Source: Chimonanthus salicifolius (Eukaryota; Streptophyta; Magnoliopsida; Laurales; Calycanthaceae). Taken from it: 64,000 bases of DNA. This document shows positions 1 to 10,797 of this stretch, piece by piece (within the stretch, counting starts at the first letter, position 1; every line of letters begins with the position of its first letter). Below the pieces are notes generated by a model. The model saw only the letters and a list, made by a program, of their open reading frames with translations, was not told the DNA's origin and searched no databases. A program made the translations under genes and the position numbers. The stretch is from the NCBI GenBank assembly GCA_013350335.1, contig CM023532.1:88167383-88231382 (forward strand), written 5' to 3'.

Positions 1-3000
1 ATGGGGTTAAGCCTATTTGATTGGAAATCAAGTGGAGAAGAAATGGGTAGGCTTGATCCATATGTGAAAACCTTTTACAAATGACCAAAATTCCATATTT
101 GGGTCATGGAGTCAAAAACGGGTCAAGGAACTAAAAGTGGACCCAACGGGTCAAGTTGACTATTGTTGACCATGTGGACCCTCAAGGGAGCTAAAACACG
201 AGTCAAATCAGTTGAGTGGAACTGAAGTGAGTTGGAATTAAATCAAATAGTGAGTCAACACATGTGCATTAAATGAAATGCATTAAGTATGTGAGTTGGG
301 TGAGTTGAGATGGAAATCTAAATAGCCTTGAGTTCAAGTGATTCAAAAGGGAAATTGAAGGGGTTGTAAGCTCAGTGAGCTAAGTGGGAATTGGAAGACT
401 TTGGCTCAGCTTTAACCACCAAAACAAGTCCCACACGTTGGGGACTTGTTTGGGGTGATTTCCATGATGAATGGTAAATGAAATGCATGGGTTTGAGATG
501 AGTTGCATGGAAAACTGAATGACTGTATGGGTAGGTACCAAGGGGTGCCTTGGATAGCACCCAAGACCCATTGTTTTATGCAAAAATTGATGAGGAAGTG
601 GTGGGGTATTGGGGGCTGAAATACAAAAGCAAACAACACCCATGTTTGGCCGATTTTTATCATTGCAAAAGCCTTAGAATCCCATCTCTCCCTCCCTCTC
701 AAGAACACCATCTTTTGGCCGAATTGGAATTGGTGTTTCTCACCATTGAATCAAGCATACAACCAGCAAGGAATTAAGGAAGCAAGGATCAAAAGTCAAG
801 AGCAAAAGGCAAAGGAAAGTGGTAAGTATTTCCATTGAATTATGTTTAATAAAATGGGTTAAGTAAGACATGATTCAGCCATGTGATGGTCAAATCTATC
901 AAAGGGTTAAAGTATGATTCTTTTATGTCCAAATAGAAGGAAAACATGGACATAGGGTTCGGCCACTTTGGATGGCCGAACCCCATGAAATATTATGGTT
1001 AATGTTGATGGTTTTGTAAGATTTAAACCATGCAAGTATAGGGCTGATTTTGGAGGTTTAAGATGCATGCTTTGGAAAGATTGAAAGCATGTATTTGGAT
1101 GTCATAATTTGCCCATGCTATGGCCGAATTTGACAAGGGTCTAAACCATGGAAGATGGTGTCAAAAAGGAGTGGAAATGGACCACAAAGTGGCCGAACCC
1201 CATGGAATTGGTTAATGTGTATGGTTTTTGAAATTTAAAACCATGCAAGTTGGGACTGTTTTTACATGTTTTTATTAGATTTAAAATACATGTTTTAAAG
1301 AGGGTTAAAACATGGGTTTGGATATCAAAAAAGGCTGAAGTTTATGTGGTCTAAATCAGTGGATTAAAATTGGAAAAATGGACCATGGGGATCGGCCATC
1401 TTGGATGGCCGAATTCCATGGAATTGTGTTGGTTTTTGGATGTTTGTTTGAAAGGTAAAAACCTGATAATAATATACTGTTATTACATGATTATTTGAGG
1501 TTTAAAAACAGTAAACATAACCATTGGGTTCGGCCACCATGGAGGGCCGAACCCCATGTAAAAGAGTGTTGGTTTTCATGTTGGGAAACATGGAAACCAT
1601 GGACTTTTATGGGCTGTTTGGATGAATTTAATTAGATGGTTTCTAAGAGGTTTAAAGGCAGCAATATGATACTGATATTGCATGTTTAAATAATGCCTAA
1701 AGCATGTGTGAAAGATCAAAACATGGACATAGGGTTCGACCACCTTGGATGGCCGAACCCCATGTAAGTAAGTAATGGGTTTTGGTGAAGTTTAAATGAC
1801 TGTTTTGGTGGTTGGTTATGTGGCTGAACCATGTGTAATTCATGGTTGGGTTAGCATGATTAAATCATGAATAACCATGGGAAGTGAGGGATCAATCAGA
1901 TTAAGAGAACCCCATGGGGCAAGTTTTGGGATGAATGGACCAAGATTTATGGGCTTTTCTTGTGTATGTTAAATGAAATAAGCTTGCTGTTTTGGGTTGG
2001 CCATAGGATGGCTAAACTATGTGTTTAACATGGCTAAGGGGTAGAGCCAATTGGTATTTAAATAATGGATATTATTGATCAAAAGAACCATAAGGGTTCG
2101 GCCATGAGTATCACCGAACCCCGTGGACTGTTTTCATGGGTCATTTTACGGATGCGTATGTGATCTAAGATGGAATTATGGTTACTGATTTTGGTCGGCC
2201 AAAGCATGGCTGAACCATGTTAAGGTTGTAGAGTTTAAATAAGGTATTAGTAGCAATGGCATGTTTGTAAATAAGGGTCACAACCATGAGTTGGTATTTG
2301 TGGACTTAGACTCAAAAATGGGAAACAAATAAAGTAAGGGATTAAAGTTGGTCCATGATTTATGTGAATAAGGTGACAGTGCACGACTGCGAGCGGTGAC
2401 CGGATAAAGCCTACGAAAAAACGGATGCTGAAGTGATTCTTCAGTAGGTTTCCTACCTACTTGTAACCACGGTTTTACCCCACTTTTCTTATGATACTCT
2501 TGTTTTATTTTATGTGTTTCAAATGATATATTATGCATTAACAAATGGCATACAGGCACTGGCATCTCATGCATAGACATGGGATTATGAATGAGGTTGT
2601 ACAGTGTTGCAATTTATGGGTTACGTCCTGCCTCGGTGGTGCAAGTCATGCCAGGAGGAGTAACATGATGATCATAGTCACATTGGTCTCCTTAGGCGAT
2701 GAGAGTCCCGCCAGGAGGACTCATACGTGATATGAATCAGTCAATGATGAAGAGATGAAAGTGTGTTGTAATTTACATTGTCGGTGCAAGGCACGTCAAG
2801 TGATGGCTATGAATGTACATGATGGGGGTTGCTCATTGCATGTGCATACTTCATAGCATTGTTTACCTGTTTTGATGATCATGTATTATGATATGTATAT
2901 GCATGTTTTATATGCTAACATGTGGTAGCCCTGATTCGGGAACCTACTGGGCGCGTTGATCTAACGCCCTAATTCTATCCTCAGAGAAGATTGTAGGTAC

Positions 3001-3406
3001 AAGTAAAGGAAAAGAAAAGGTCATTGACCGGGAGGGGAGCCGAGCCTAAGTGCTTGAATGCTGGAATGAATTTCTATTTGCTGTTTATTTGATACTTTAT
3101 TATGGACATGTAATAAAATAGTTACTTGCTATGGTTTGCTTAGGATATTGACAATGTATGGTTGATTTATGTAATTATTATTTGAGACTGGTACTGGCTA
3201 TCTTTTCATATTATTCCATAGTTAACTTATACTATTCCGCAAGTTGATGTTAGTTCCATGTGTGTACACATGGGTGGCCAGTTAAGGTTCAAACTTGGGT
3301 AGTCTGAACTTAACTCGCGTCGTGACGCCGCCCGCTCTCTTCCGATGTTTTATTATTATTTAAAAAAAAATAGACTCTGAATTCTCGGAGAGGGCGGGGC
3401 GTTACA
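1..3406 (+). repeat. LTR-1 copy, 5' end outside window
   Basis: This is a gypsy-type LTR. Base 1 aligns with about base 7484 of the complete copy at 7074-10797, so roughly 410 bases of its start lie outside the window. It ends GGGGCGTTACA at 3406 and is followed by TTACA and copia RNase H coding sequence, so it interrupts a copia element; the left target copy is not visible. A CT-rich leader (680-730) runs to a strong donor-like GTAAGT (822-827). Hairpins of the type GGTTCGGCCA...TGGCCGAACC follow at 955-984, 1526-1555, 1733-1761 and, imperfectly, about 2095-2122. A GGGCG...CGCCC box at about 2949-2969 precedes the acceptor-like TCTATCCTCAG (2974-2984). It could be a solo LTR or the 3' LTR of an element beyond the window. 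Confidence 0.88.
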
Positions 3407-3930
3407 TTACATATCGGGAGCATGTTTATATGGAATTTGGTACCCATTCGATACATCATTTCATATTGCGGGGTACACCGATGCGGACTGGGCTGGATAT
3501 TTAGAAGATAGAAAGTCTACAAGTGGGGGTTGTTTTTACATTGGAAACTGTCTGATTGCCTGGCACAGTCGAAAACAATCCTCAGTATCTCGTTCGACTG
3601 CAGAGGCTGAATAGATAGCTGCAGCAAGTTGTTGCAATCAACTTATCTGGATGAGACAAATGATCGTCAATTATGGCATGACAGAGGAACGATGACTCTC
3701 TAGTGTGATAATACAAGTGCCATCAATATTTCTAAGAACCCTGTCCAGCATTCTCGAACCAAACATATAGACATTAGACATCATTTCAATCCAGAGTTAG
3801 TTGAAGAGAAAACCATCGAGTTTGAGTATATTTCCACTGACAATCAATTGGCTTATATAATGACAAAACCACTTGACTCAATTTTTTTTCTTCCTCTGAG
3901 AAAATCAATTGGGGTATATACTGTATCCTA
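3407..3930 (+). pseudogene. Ty1/copia RNase H fragment (SIRE/Maximus type)
   Basis: Reading from 3408 gives the C-terminal end of a copia polyprotein. It shows GYTDADWAG, DRKSTSGG, AWHSRKQSSVSRSTAEAE, a CDNTSAI-like segment after a frame change near 3690, and RTKHIDIRHHF, ending near 3880. These are the RNase H domain, which removes the RNA strand of the cDNA hybrid. An in-frame TAG at 3612-3614 replaces the usual Tyr after AEAE. The 5' part (RT, integrase) lies beyond the LTR insertion at 1-3406. The env-like ORF and 3' LTR downstream point to the SIRE/Maximus lineage. Confidence 0.9.
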
Positions 3931-4368
3931 AATATTTCTGATACTATGATCAGTCAATGGAGATAATATTTTAAAATCAATAAAAAAAAGGGATTTAGTC
4001 TCGAGGCCTCGAGCCATCCCTCGAGCCCTCGCGGTCGAGCTTAGTTCCTCGTGTTCGGTTCGATACCTCCCTTAAAATCACCGTCAGCGAGGCCTCGACG
4101 ATTTCACTCGAGCCTTTGCCATCACCTTCCATGTGGTCCCCTCTTTTAAATCCACCCAAGTCGTTTTTGGAACAACCGTTAGACCTCAGCTAGGGCTCTC
4201 ACAGTTGGCACCGCGCGAACGAAAAGGGGGATTTTTTGGTTCTTCGTTTCTGGTCATCTTCTTCCCTCTCATTTTCTTGATCAGTTTGGTCTTTCGGTTT
4301 CAGGTACTCTCTTTTCTTCGATTTTGCCCTATTTGATCTATTTTTTGTTTCAGATTTGTCGATTGAGA
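3931..4368 (+). other. Copia pol to env-like spacer
   Basis: Non-coding stretch between the RNase H fragment and the env-like start. It contains repeated palindromic CGAGGCCTCGAG-type motifs (about 3999-4100), which also occur in the copia 3' LTR at 17240-17690. It ends with a T-rich tract and TTTGTTTCAG (4344-4353) 15 bases before the env-like ATG, a plausible splice acceptor for a subgenomic env-like transcript. A short ORF here (4133-4336) has no recognisable similarity. Confidence 0.5.
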
Positions 4369-5103
4369 ATGCCTAGGAAGAAATTAGGGGCTGTCAAAAA
4401 CATCATACACAAAGAAGCTTGCGAAGTCATGCCGCATCATCGTCAGCTGCCACCCAGTCTCCTCCTCCACCTCCGAGACAAAAGAATATGAGGGCTTATT
4501 AAAACCCTAATCGGTCCATTTTGTCTACCCCTTGTCGGTTTCTTCTTCAAAAGAAGAAACAGAGGCTGCACCCCAAGAAACCCTAGTGACTACCTCTTCA
4601 CCTCCTTCTCGTCCCTCTCCTACCTCATCTAGATGATCTCGCTCGTCTGAGATACATCTTGAAGGTTCTGATGCTTCCTCACCTCCTTCTGATCCTCCCA
4701 GTGCATGGCTTTTCTGATTGGTCCATAAGGAAAATTCGATCAAAAATTTCAATGTCGAACGTACTTATTACCTCCCGGACCTTGAAAAATACAATACCTT
4801 CAAAATCCTTCAGAAGGTTGGTTAGGAAACATTGGTCGCAATGCCTACCCATCTATGGTAAAAGGCATGTGTTCTTCTAATCATAAATCCATAGATGGTC
4901 CCTCTCATTCCTTCTTGGTGAAATTCTCCAATCGAGAAAAACTCCCTGTGACACTTGAGCTGATTTCTCAGCCCATGACCATCCCTCTATTTAAAAGTGG
5001 GGACATTTCTGTAGCCTGACATGAGATAGCTCCTGAAAACTCCCACAAAATCATTTGCAAACTATGTGGTGGAGATGTAGACAGGGAAAGAAAACTTCAA
5101 ATC
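4369..5103 (+). pseudogene. SIRE-type env-like ORF, 5' part
   Basis: Starts MPRKK at 4369. The minus-strand copia copy starts with the same MPRK at 37458, which supports this start. Several frameshifts and stops follow. A readable late segment is VTLELISQPMTIPLFK, with TGA at 5017-5019 (probably a former CGA), then HEIAPENSHK and CGGDVDRERKLQI up to 5103. The reading frame continues exactly at 15870 when the nested insertion and one copy of AAATC are removed. SIRE-lineage copia elements carry such an extra ORF after pol. Its biochemical role is not established and I see no clear membrane segment in what remains. Confidence 0.7.
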
Positions 5104-6293
5104 TATAACGCCCCGCCCTTTCCGAGAATTCAGAGTCTAATTTTTTTTATAATAATAATATAACAACACCGAAAGAGGGCGGACGACATCACGACGCGAG
5201 CTAAGTCCGGACTACCCAAGTCCGACCCTTAACTGTCCACCCATGTGAGCATGGACTAAACCCATGAAAGACAAACCACACATGGAACTAAGTAAATCAT
5301 GCGGAATAAACATAACTGATTGCGGAATTATAATCAATCCTCAGACTACTCCATTCTCAGATAGCAAAGTACAAGTCATAATTACTTAAAACCAAACCTT
5401 CATTCAAACTTAAATCAAACCATAGCAGTTATCTACATTAATACATATCCATGAAGTTTGTCCAAATAACAATAAATAATAATAATCCATTCCAACACCC
5501 AAGCTCCTATGCTTGGCTCCCCTCTCGGTCCTCAACTTTTTCTTTCCCTTTCCCTGTTCCTGCATTATCCTCTAAGGATAGAATTAGAGGGTTAGATCAA
5601 CGCGCCCAGTAGGTTTTCCGATCAGGGCTACCACAAGGTTAGTATATAAAAACATGTATATATCATAATATATGATAATAAAAAACAGATAAATCAATGC
5701 TATGTATGTATGCACATGTAATGAGTCCCTCCCATCACACATATACATAGCCATCACTTGACGAGGCTCTCATCGTCAAGGTAAATCACAATATTCTTTC
5801 ATTTCATCTTGATGATATTCCTCCTGGCGGGACCCTCATCGCCTAAGGAGGCCGATATGGCTCTCATCGTCATAGTATTTCTCCTAGCGAGACCCTCATC
5901 GCCTAAGGAGACCAATGTGGCTCACATCATCATAGTATTTCTCCTGGCGGGACCCTCATCGCCTAAGGAGACCAATGTGGCTCACATCATTATAACATTC
6001 ATCCTGGCGGGACCCTCATCGCTTAAGGAGGCCAATGTAATTCTTATCGTCATGATACTACTCCTGGCGGGACCCTCATCGCCTAAGGAGTCTCACAGTT
6101 GCATCACAGCATATCAACGGAGTGTGGCTCCGGGTTCCGTAAACATCATCCCATGTCCATGCATGAGATGCCAATGAATAGATGCAACATGTATACAAAT
6201 CTCATCATTCAAAATTCAATATGATAAACAATAGTATAACAATGTCTTGTAAAAACCATCATAAAAACAAGTATAAATGTGGTTACAAGTAGA
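5104..6293 (-). repeat. LTR-2 fragment, inverted
   Basis: Starts TATAACGCCCCGCCC (TGTAAC with one change). It matches the reverse complement of the end of the LTR at 12227-15864; for example 5420-5540 against about 15430-15540 is almost identical. It contains the GGGCG...CGCCC box in reverse (about 5609-5631). Similarity stops at about 6293, just after GTGGTTACAAGTAG, where plus-strand internal sequence begins abruptly. About one third of the LTR is present. Confidence 0.88.
5819..6118 (-). repeat. 60-bp tandem hairpin array in LTR
   Basis: Five units with a 60-base period, starting near 5819, 5879, 5939, 5999 and 6059. Each contains CTCCTGGCG...CGCCTAAGGAG, an inverted repeat able to fold into a hairpin of about 9-10 pairs around a short loop. 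The open frame through the array (repeating LLAGPSSPKE) is a by-product of the period being a multiple of three. Confidence 0.85.
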
Positions 6294-6431
6294 AAGAAAA
6301 CAAAGTGTGAAGATTTGGCAATTTCCTCAAACACAGTACATGATATGATACATAAAGAAATCCCCCAAAACCAAGTTTGGTTTTATTACAATTGTTGTAA
6401 TTATTTATGAGTTCTATGTTATGATACAGAT
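6294..6431 (+). other. Internal leader before zinc-knuckle ORF
   Basis: Short plus-strand leader resembling 26300-26659 of the second element (patches such as AAGTGTG, TTTGGCAA and runs of CCCC). The PBS-proximal part of the leader is missing. It ends TATGATACAG two bases before the ATG, a possible splice acceptor, weaker than the matching T-rich TATGATGCAG in the other copy. Confidence 0.5.
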
Positions 6432-6887
6432 ATGTCAAACAACGTGGAGAATACGGAGTTGTGGGACAGAGGAACTCCTAGCAATCCAATAAATTTGGTG
6501 TCTGCTTCCAACAACTCCAACATGGAACTTAACATGGACAATCAAGAGGGATTAACCAAGGAGGTGGAAGTGGATCTAGCACTTCTTCCGGAAGAGCTTA
6601 TGGAAGATTTTCCAATGATAAGAGAGATGGTGGGGGAGATAGATCCTAACTATATGTGCAAGTTGTGCATTCAGGATGGGCACAACTGTACATACTGTCC
6701 TCACCCTCTTGAAGTGGTTTGCCCGGTTTGTGGACTTCATGGGCACTGGAAAGAAAGGACTAATTGTCCTTACATTGGAGGACCAGGGATAATACCTTGT
6801 TTGACGTGCGGAGTGTTGGGGCACATGTCGATGACATGCCCTGACAATTTCTTTGACGATGATGCAGGGTCTTCTATGGAAGATTGA
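6432..6887 (+). CDS. Retroelement ORF with three zinc knuckles, 151 aa, intact
   Basis: Intact ATG-to-TGA frame. The N-terminal half (1-70) is acidic and unlike gag. Three CCHC knuckles follow: C76-X2-C79-X4-H84-X4-C89; C97-X2-C100-X4-H105-X6-C112; C123-X2-C126-X4-H131-X4-C136. The tail is acidic (DDDAGSSMED). Zinc knuckles of this form bind single-stranded nucleic acid, in retroelements usually as the nucleocapsid part of gag. Here there is no capsid-like region, no protease and no RT in frame. A decayed homologue lies at 26660-27112 in the same position between leader and PPT-side sequence. I infer an element-encoded RNA-binding accessory protein of a non-autonomous family. Capture of a host CCHC gene is an alternative. 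No function is demonstrated. Confidence 0.65.
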   Translation: MSNNVENTELWDRGTPSNPINLVSASNNSNMELNMDNQEGLTKEVEVDLALLPEELMEDFPMIREMVGEIDPNYMCKLCIQDGHNCTYCPHPLEVVCPVCGLHGHWKERTNCPYIGGPGIIPCLTCGVLGHMSMTCPDNFFDDDAGSSMED

Positions 6888-7073
6888 GCTAAGGAAGGGT
6901 AAGGAAATGTCGGGGAAAAAGGGGATATTTTGTAAGGGTTGTGGGTACGTTTTGAAGGGTTGTTCTAGCCCTACCAACCCTTGTATGGTGATGGAAGTTT
7001 AAGTGATTTTCAATAAAAGTATGCAACTTTAAGAGTTCATGAGGATTTTTGGCACTGAGATGTAGGTGACGAG
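6888..7073 (+). other. 3' flank of zinc-knuckle ORF
   Basis: Non-coding. It includes TTGTAAGGGTTGTGGGTACG, a CCTACCAA-type segment and TTCAATAAAAGTATGC (about 7009-7024) with AATAAA as a possible poly(A) signal. The same order is seen at 27113-27260 after the homologous ORF, so this unit travels with the gene. It ends with ACGAG, the left target copy of the solo LTR. Confidence 0.5.
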
Positions 7074-10000
7074 TGTAACACCCCAATTTCTCAATGAAAT
7101 GGATAATTACGAAAATGCCCTTGGATTGGTGAATTCAATAAATATGATTGTAAATAAGGAAATGGTGGGGCCCATTGCTCAAATTAAGATCATATGAGCA
7201 CATTAGGAATGTCAAGTTTGATTGGATGGGCAATTTCTCAATGAAGTGGATAATTACGAAAATGCCCCTGAGTTGTTAAATTAATTATTTTGTGATGTTA
7301 AGTAAGGAAATAGTGGGGCCCATTGCTCAAAATAAAATCATATGAGCACATTATGAATGATAAGTTTGATTGGTTAGGTAATTTACATCGATTGGGTCAA
7401 AAATGATTAAATGGGTCAAAAGGCCCAAATGGGACCCATCGGGTCAAAATGGATGATTTGACCGTTTTGTTAACTTAAATTAAATGGGGTTAGGCTAATT
7501 TGATTCGAAATCAAGTATAGAAGAAATGGGTAGGCTTGATCCATATGTGAAAACCATTTACAAATGAACAAAATACCATAATTGGGTCATGGAGACAAAA
7601 ACGGGTCAAGGAGCTAAAAGTGGACCCAACGGGTCGAGTTGACTATTGTTGACCGTGTGGACCCTCAAAGGAGCTAAAACACGAGTTAAATCAGTTGAGT
7701 GGGACTGAGGTGAGTTGGAATTAAATCAAGTTATGAGTTAACTCATGTGCATTAAATGAAATGCATCAAGTATGTGAGTTCGGTGAGTTGAAATGGAAAT
7801 TTAAATGATCTTGAGTTGAGTGAGTCAAAAGGGAAATTGAAGGGGCTGTAAATCAGTGAGTCTAATGGGAATTGGAAGAGGTTGGCTGGTCTCAAACCAA
7901 CCAAAACAAGTCCCACACGTTGGGGACTTGTTCTGGTGAGTTCCATGGTGAATATTAAATGTAAATACATGGGTTTGAGGTGAGTTGCTTGGGAAGCTGT
8001 ATGGCTGCATGGGTAGCTGCCAAGGGGTTCCTTGGATGGCACCCAATGCCCACCGTTTTGTACAAGAAGTTATGAGGGAATTGAGAGGTTTTGGGGGCTG
8101 AATTACAAAAACAATAAGCACCCATGGTTGGCCGATTTTAATCATTGTGAAAGCCTTACAATCCCATCTCTTTCTCCCTCTCTCCAATTGGTGTTCTCGG
8201 CTGGAACAGCAGAGGCTTTTGGTACCAAATATTCAAGCATACAACCAGCAAGGAGTTAAGGAAACAAGGATTAAAAGTCAAGAGCAAAAGGCAAAGGAAA
8301 GTGGTAAGTTTTTCCATTGATTTATGTTTAATAAATTGGGAAAAATAAGACATGATTCGGCCATGTGATGGTCAAATCTATCAAGGGTTAAAGTATAATT
8401 CTTTTATACCAATTAGATGGAAAACATGGACATAGGGTTCGGCCACTTTGGATGGCCGAACCCCATGAAATATTATGGTTAATCTTGATGGTTTTGTAAG
8501 ATTTAAACCATGCAAGTATAGGACTGATTTTGGAGGTTTAAGATACATACTTTGGAAAGATTGAAAGCATGGATTTGAATATCATAATTTGGCCATTCTA
8601 TGGCCGAATTTGACAAGGGTCTAAACCATGTAAGAGATGGCTTGGTTTTCATGTTTTGAAACATGAAAACCATGGATTTTGTGGACTGTTTTTGATAGTT
8701 TTTGGAAATTAAAACCCTATGAAAATGGGCTAATTTTTGGATGGTTTCTTTGAAAGTTAAAATCTGATTTTAATATACTGTTATTACATGATTATCTGAG
8801 GTTTAAAAACAGTAAACATAGCCATTGGGTTCGGCCACCATGGAGGGCCGAACCCCATGCAAAAGAATGTTGGTTTTCATGTAAACCATAGACTTTTTAT
8901 GGACTGTTTTGGATGGTTTCTTTGAGAGTTAAAACCTGATATTAATATACTGTTTATACATGATTATCTGAGGTTTAAAAACAGTAAACATAACCATTGG
9001 GTTCGGCCACCATGGAGGGCCGAACCCCATCTAAAAGAATGTTGGTTTCATGTTGGAAAAACATGTAAACCATAGACTTTTTATAGACTGTTTTTGTATG
9101 GTTTTTGAAAGTTAAAACCTGATATTAATATACTGTTTATACATGATTATTGGAGGTTTAAAAACAGTAAGAATGACCATCGGGTTCGGCCACCATGGAG
9201 GGCTTAACCCCATGTAAAAGAGGGTTGGTGTTCATGTTGGAAAACATGGAAACCATAGACCTTTGTGGACTGTTTTTGGGAGATTTTTATGTGATAAGGT
9301 TACTGATTTTGGGTTGGCCATGGGATGGCTAAACCATGGGTTTAATATGGCTAAGGGGTAGAGCCAATTAGTATTTAAACAAAGGACATCATTGAGCAAA
9401 GAACCATAAGGGTTCGGCCATGAGTATGACCGAACCCCATGGACTGTTTTCATGGGCCATTTTATGGATGTATGTGTGATTAAAAATGGAATTATGCTTG
9501 CTGTTTTGGTCGTCCAAAACATGACTGAACCATGTTAAGGTTACGGTTAAGGTTGTAGAGTTTAATCAAGGTATTGGTGGCAATGGCATGTTTGTAATTA
9601 AGGGTCACAACCATGAGTTGGTATTTGTGGACTTAGACTTAAAAATGGGAATCAAATAAAGAAAGGGATTAAAGTTGGTCCATGATTTATGCGAATAAGG
9701 TGACGGATCCCTGTGACGGTGCACGACTGCGAGCGGTGACCGGATAAAGCCTAAGGAAGAACGGACGCTGAAGTGATTCTTCTGTAGGTTTCCTACCTAC
9801 TTGTAACCACAGTTTTTACCTTGGTTTTCTTTATGAGATTCTTGTTTATTTTATGTGGTTTCAAATGATATATTATGCATTGACAAATGGCATACAGGCA
9901 TTGACATCTCATGCATAGTTATGGGATAATGAATGAAGTTTTACAGTGATGGCTACGAATGTACATGATGGGGGTTGCTCATTGCATGTACATATTTTAT

Positions 10001-10797
10001 AGAAGAGATGAAAGTGTGTTGTAATTTACCTTGTCGGTGCAAGGCACGTCAAGTGATGGCTACGAATGTACATGATGGGGGTTGCTCATTGCATGTACAT
10101 ATTTTATAGAAGAGATGAAAGTGTGTTGTAATTTACCTTGTCGGTGCAAGGCACATCAAGTGATGGCTATGAAAGTACATGATGGGGGATGCTAATTGCA
10201 TGTGCATATTTCATAGCATTGTTTTACCTGTTTTTAATGATCATGTAATATGATATATATGCATGTTTTATATGCTAACATGTGGTAGCCCTGATTCGGG
10301 AACCTACTGGGCACGTTGATCTAACGCCCTAATTCTATCCTCAGAGGAGATTGCAGGTACAAGCAAAGGGAAAGGAAAGGTCGTTGACCGGGAGGGGAGC
10401 CAAGCCTAAGTGCTTGAATGAAGGACTGAACTACTTTATATTACTGTCTTTTGAATACTTTTGTGGGACATGTAATAATTCACTACTTGCTATGGTTTGA
10501 TTAGGTTGATAACATTTGGATGGTTGATCTATGTTAAATAATGTTTAAGACTGTTACTTGCTATCTGGTCATTCTATTCCGCAATTAATCTAGGTTATTC
10601 CGCATGTTGATGTTAGTTCCATGTGTGATTCGTAATCATGGTCTAGTCCATGTACACATGGGTGGCCAGTTAACGTTCTGACTTGGGTAGTCTGAACTTA
10701 ACTCGCGTCGTGACGCCACCCGCTCTTTTCGATGTTTTATTATAACTTAAAAAAAAAAATTAGACTCTGAAATTCTTGGAAAGGGCGGGGCGTTACA
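7074..10797 (+). mobile_element. Solo LTR-1 with ACGAG target duplication
   Basis: Complete 3.7-kb LTR, TGTAACACCCC...GGGGCGTTACA, flanked by ACGAG at 7069-7073 and 10798-10802. No primer site or coding region adjoins it, so it is a solo LTR left by recombination between two LTRs. It is very similar to 1-3406. Donor-like GTAAGT lies at 8304-8309 and acceptor-like TCTATCCTCAG ends at 10344. Hairpins of the GGTTCGGCC type occur near 8439, 8827, 8999, 9184 and 9410. Its insertion splits the internal region of the composite element. Confidence 0.93.
9948..10215 (+). repeat. 107-bp tandem repeat within solo LTR
   Basis: One partial and two full copies with a period of about 107 bases (matching points 10001 and 10108). 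Each carries CTTGTCGGTGCAAGGCACG and GGGGTTGCTCATTGCATG. The LTR-1 at the window start has one copy of this segment (about 2750-2870), so the array expanded after the two copies diverged. Confidence 0.8.

Noticed and set aside
372..777. Small ORFs at LTR-1 (also 7752-8259) as a gene pair
   Set aside because: Copies of the same LTR; frames are not maintained between the two copies beyond what recent duplication gives.
4304..4353. Short intron between GTACTCTC and TTTGTTTCAG
   Set aside because: About 50 bases, below the usual plant minimum; only the acceptor was kept as a possibility.
5809..6177. 122-codon ORF with repeating LLAGPSSPKE
   Set aside because: Product of a 60-base tandem repeat inside an LTR; the period is a multiple of three.
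6432..6887. Reading the zinc-knuckle ORF as simply a truncated gag nucleocapsid
   Set aside because: Both gags here have one knuckle with a basic, Arg-rich context; this ORF has three, different spacing in the second, and acidic flanks.
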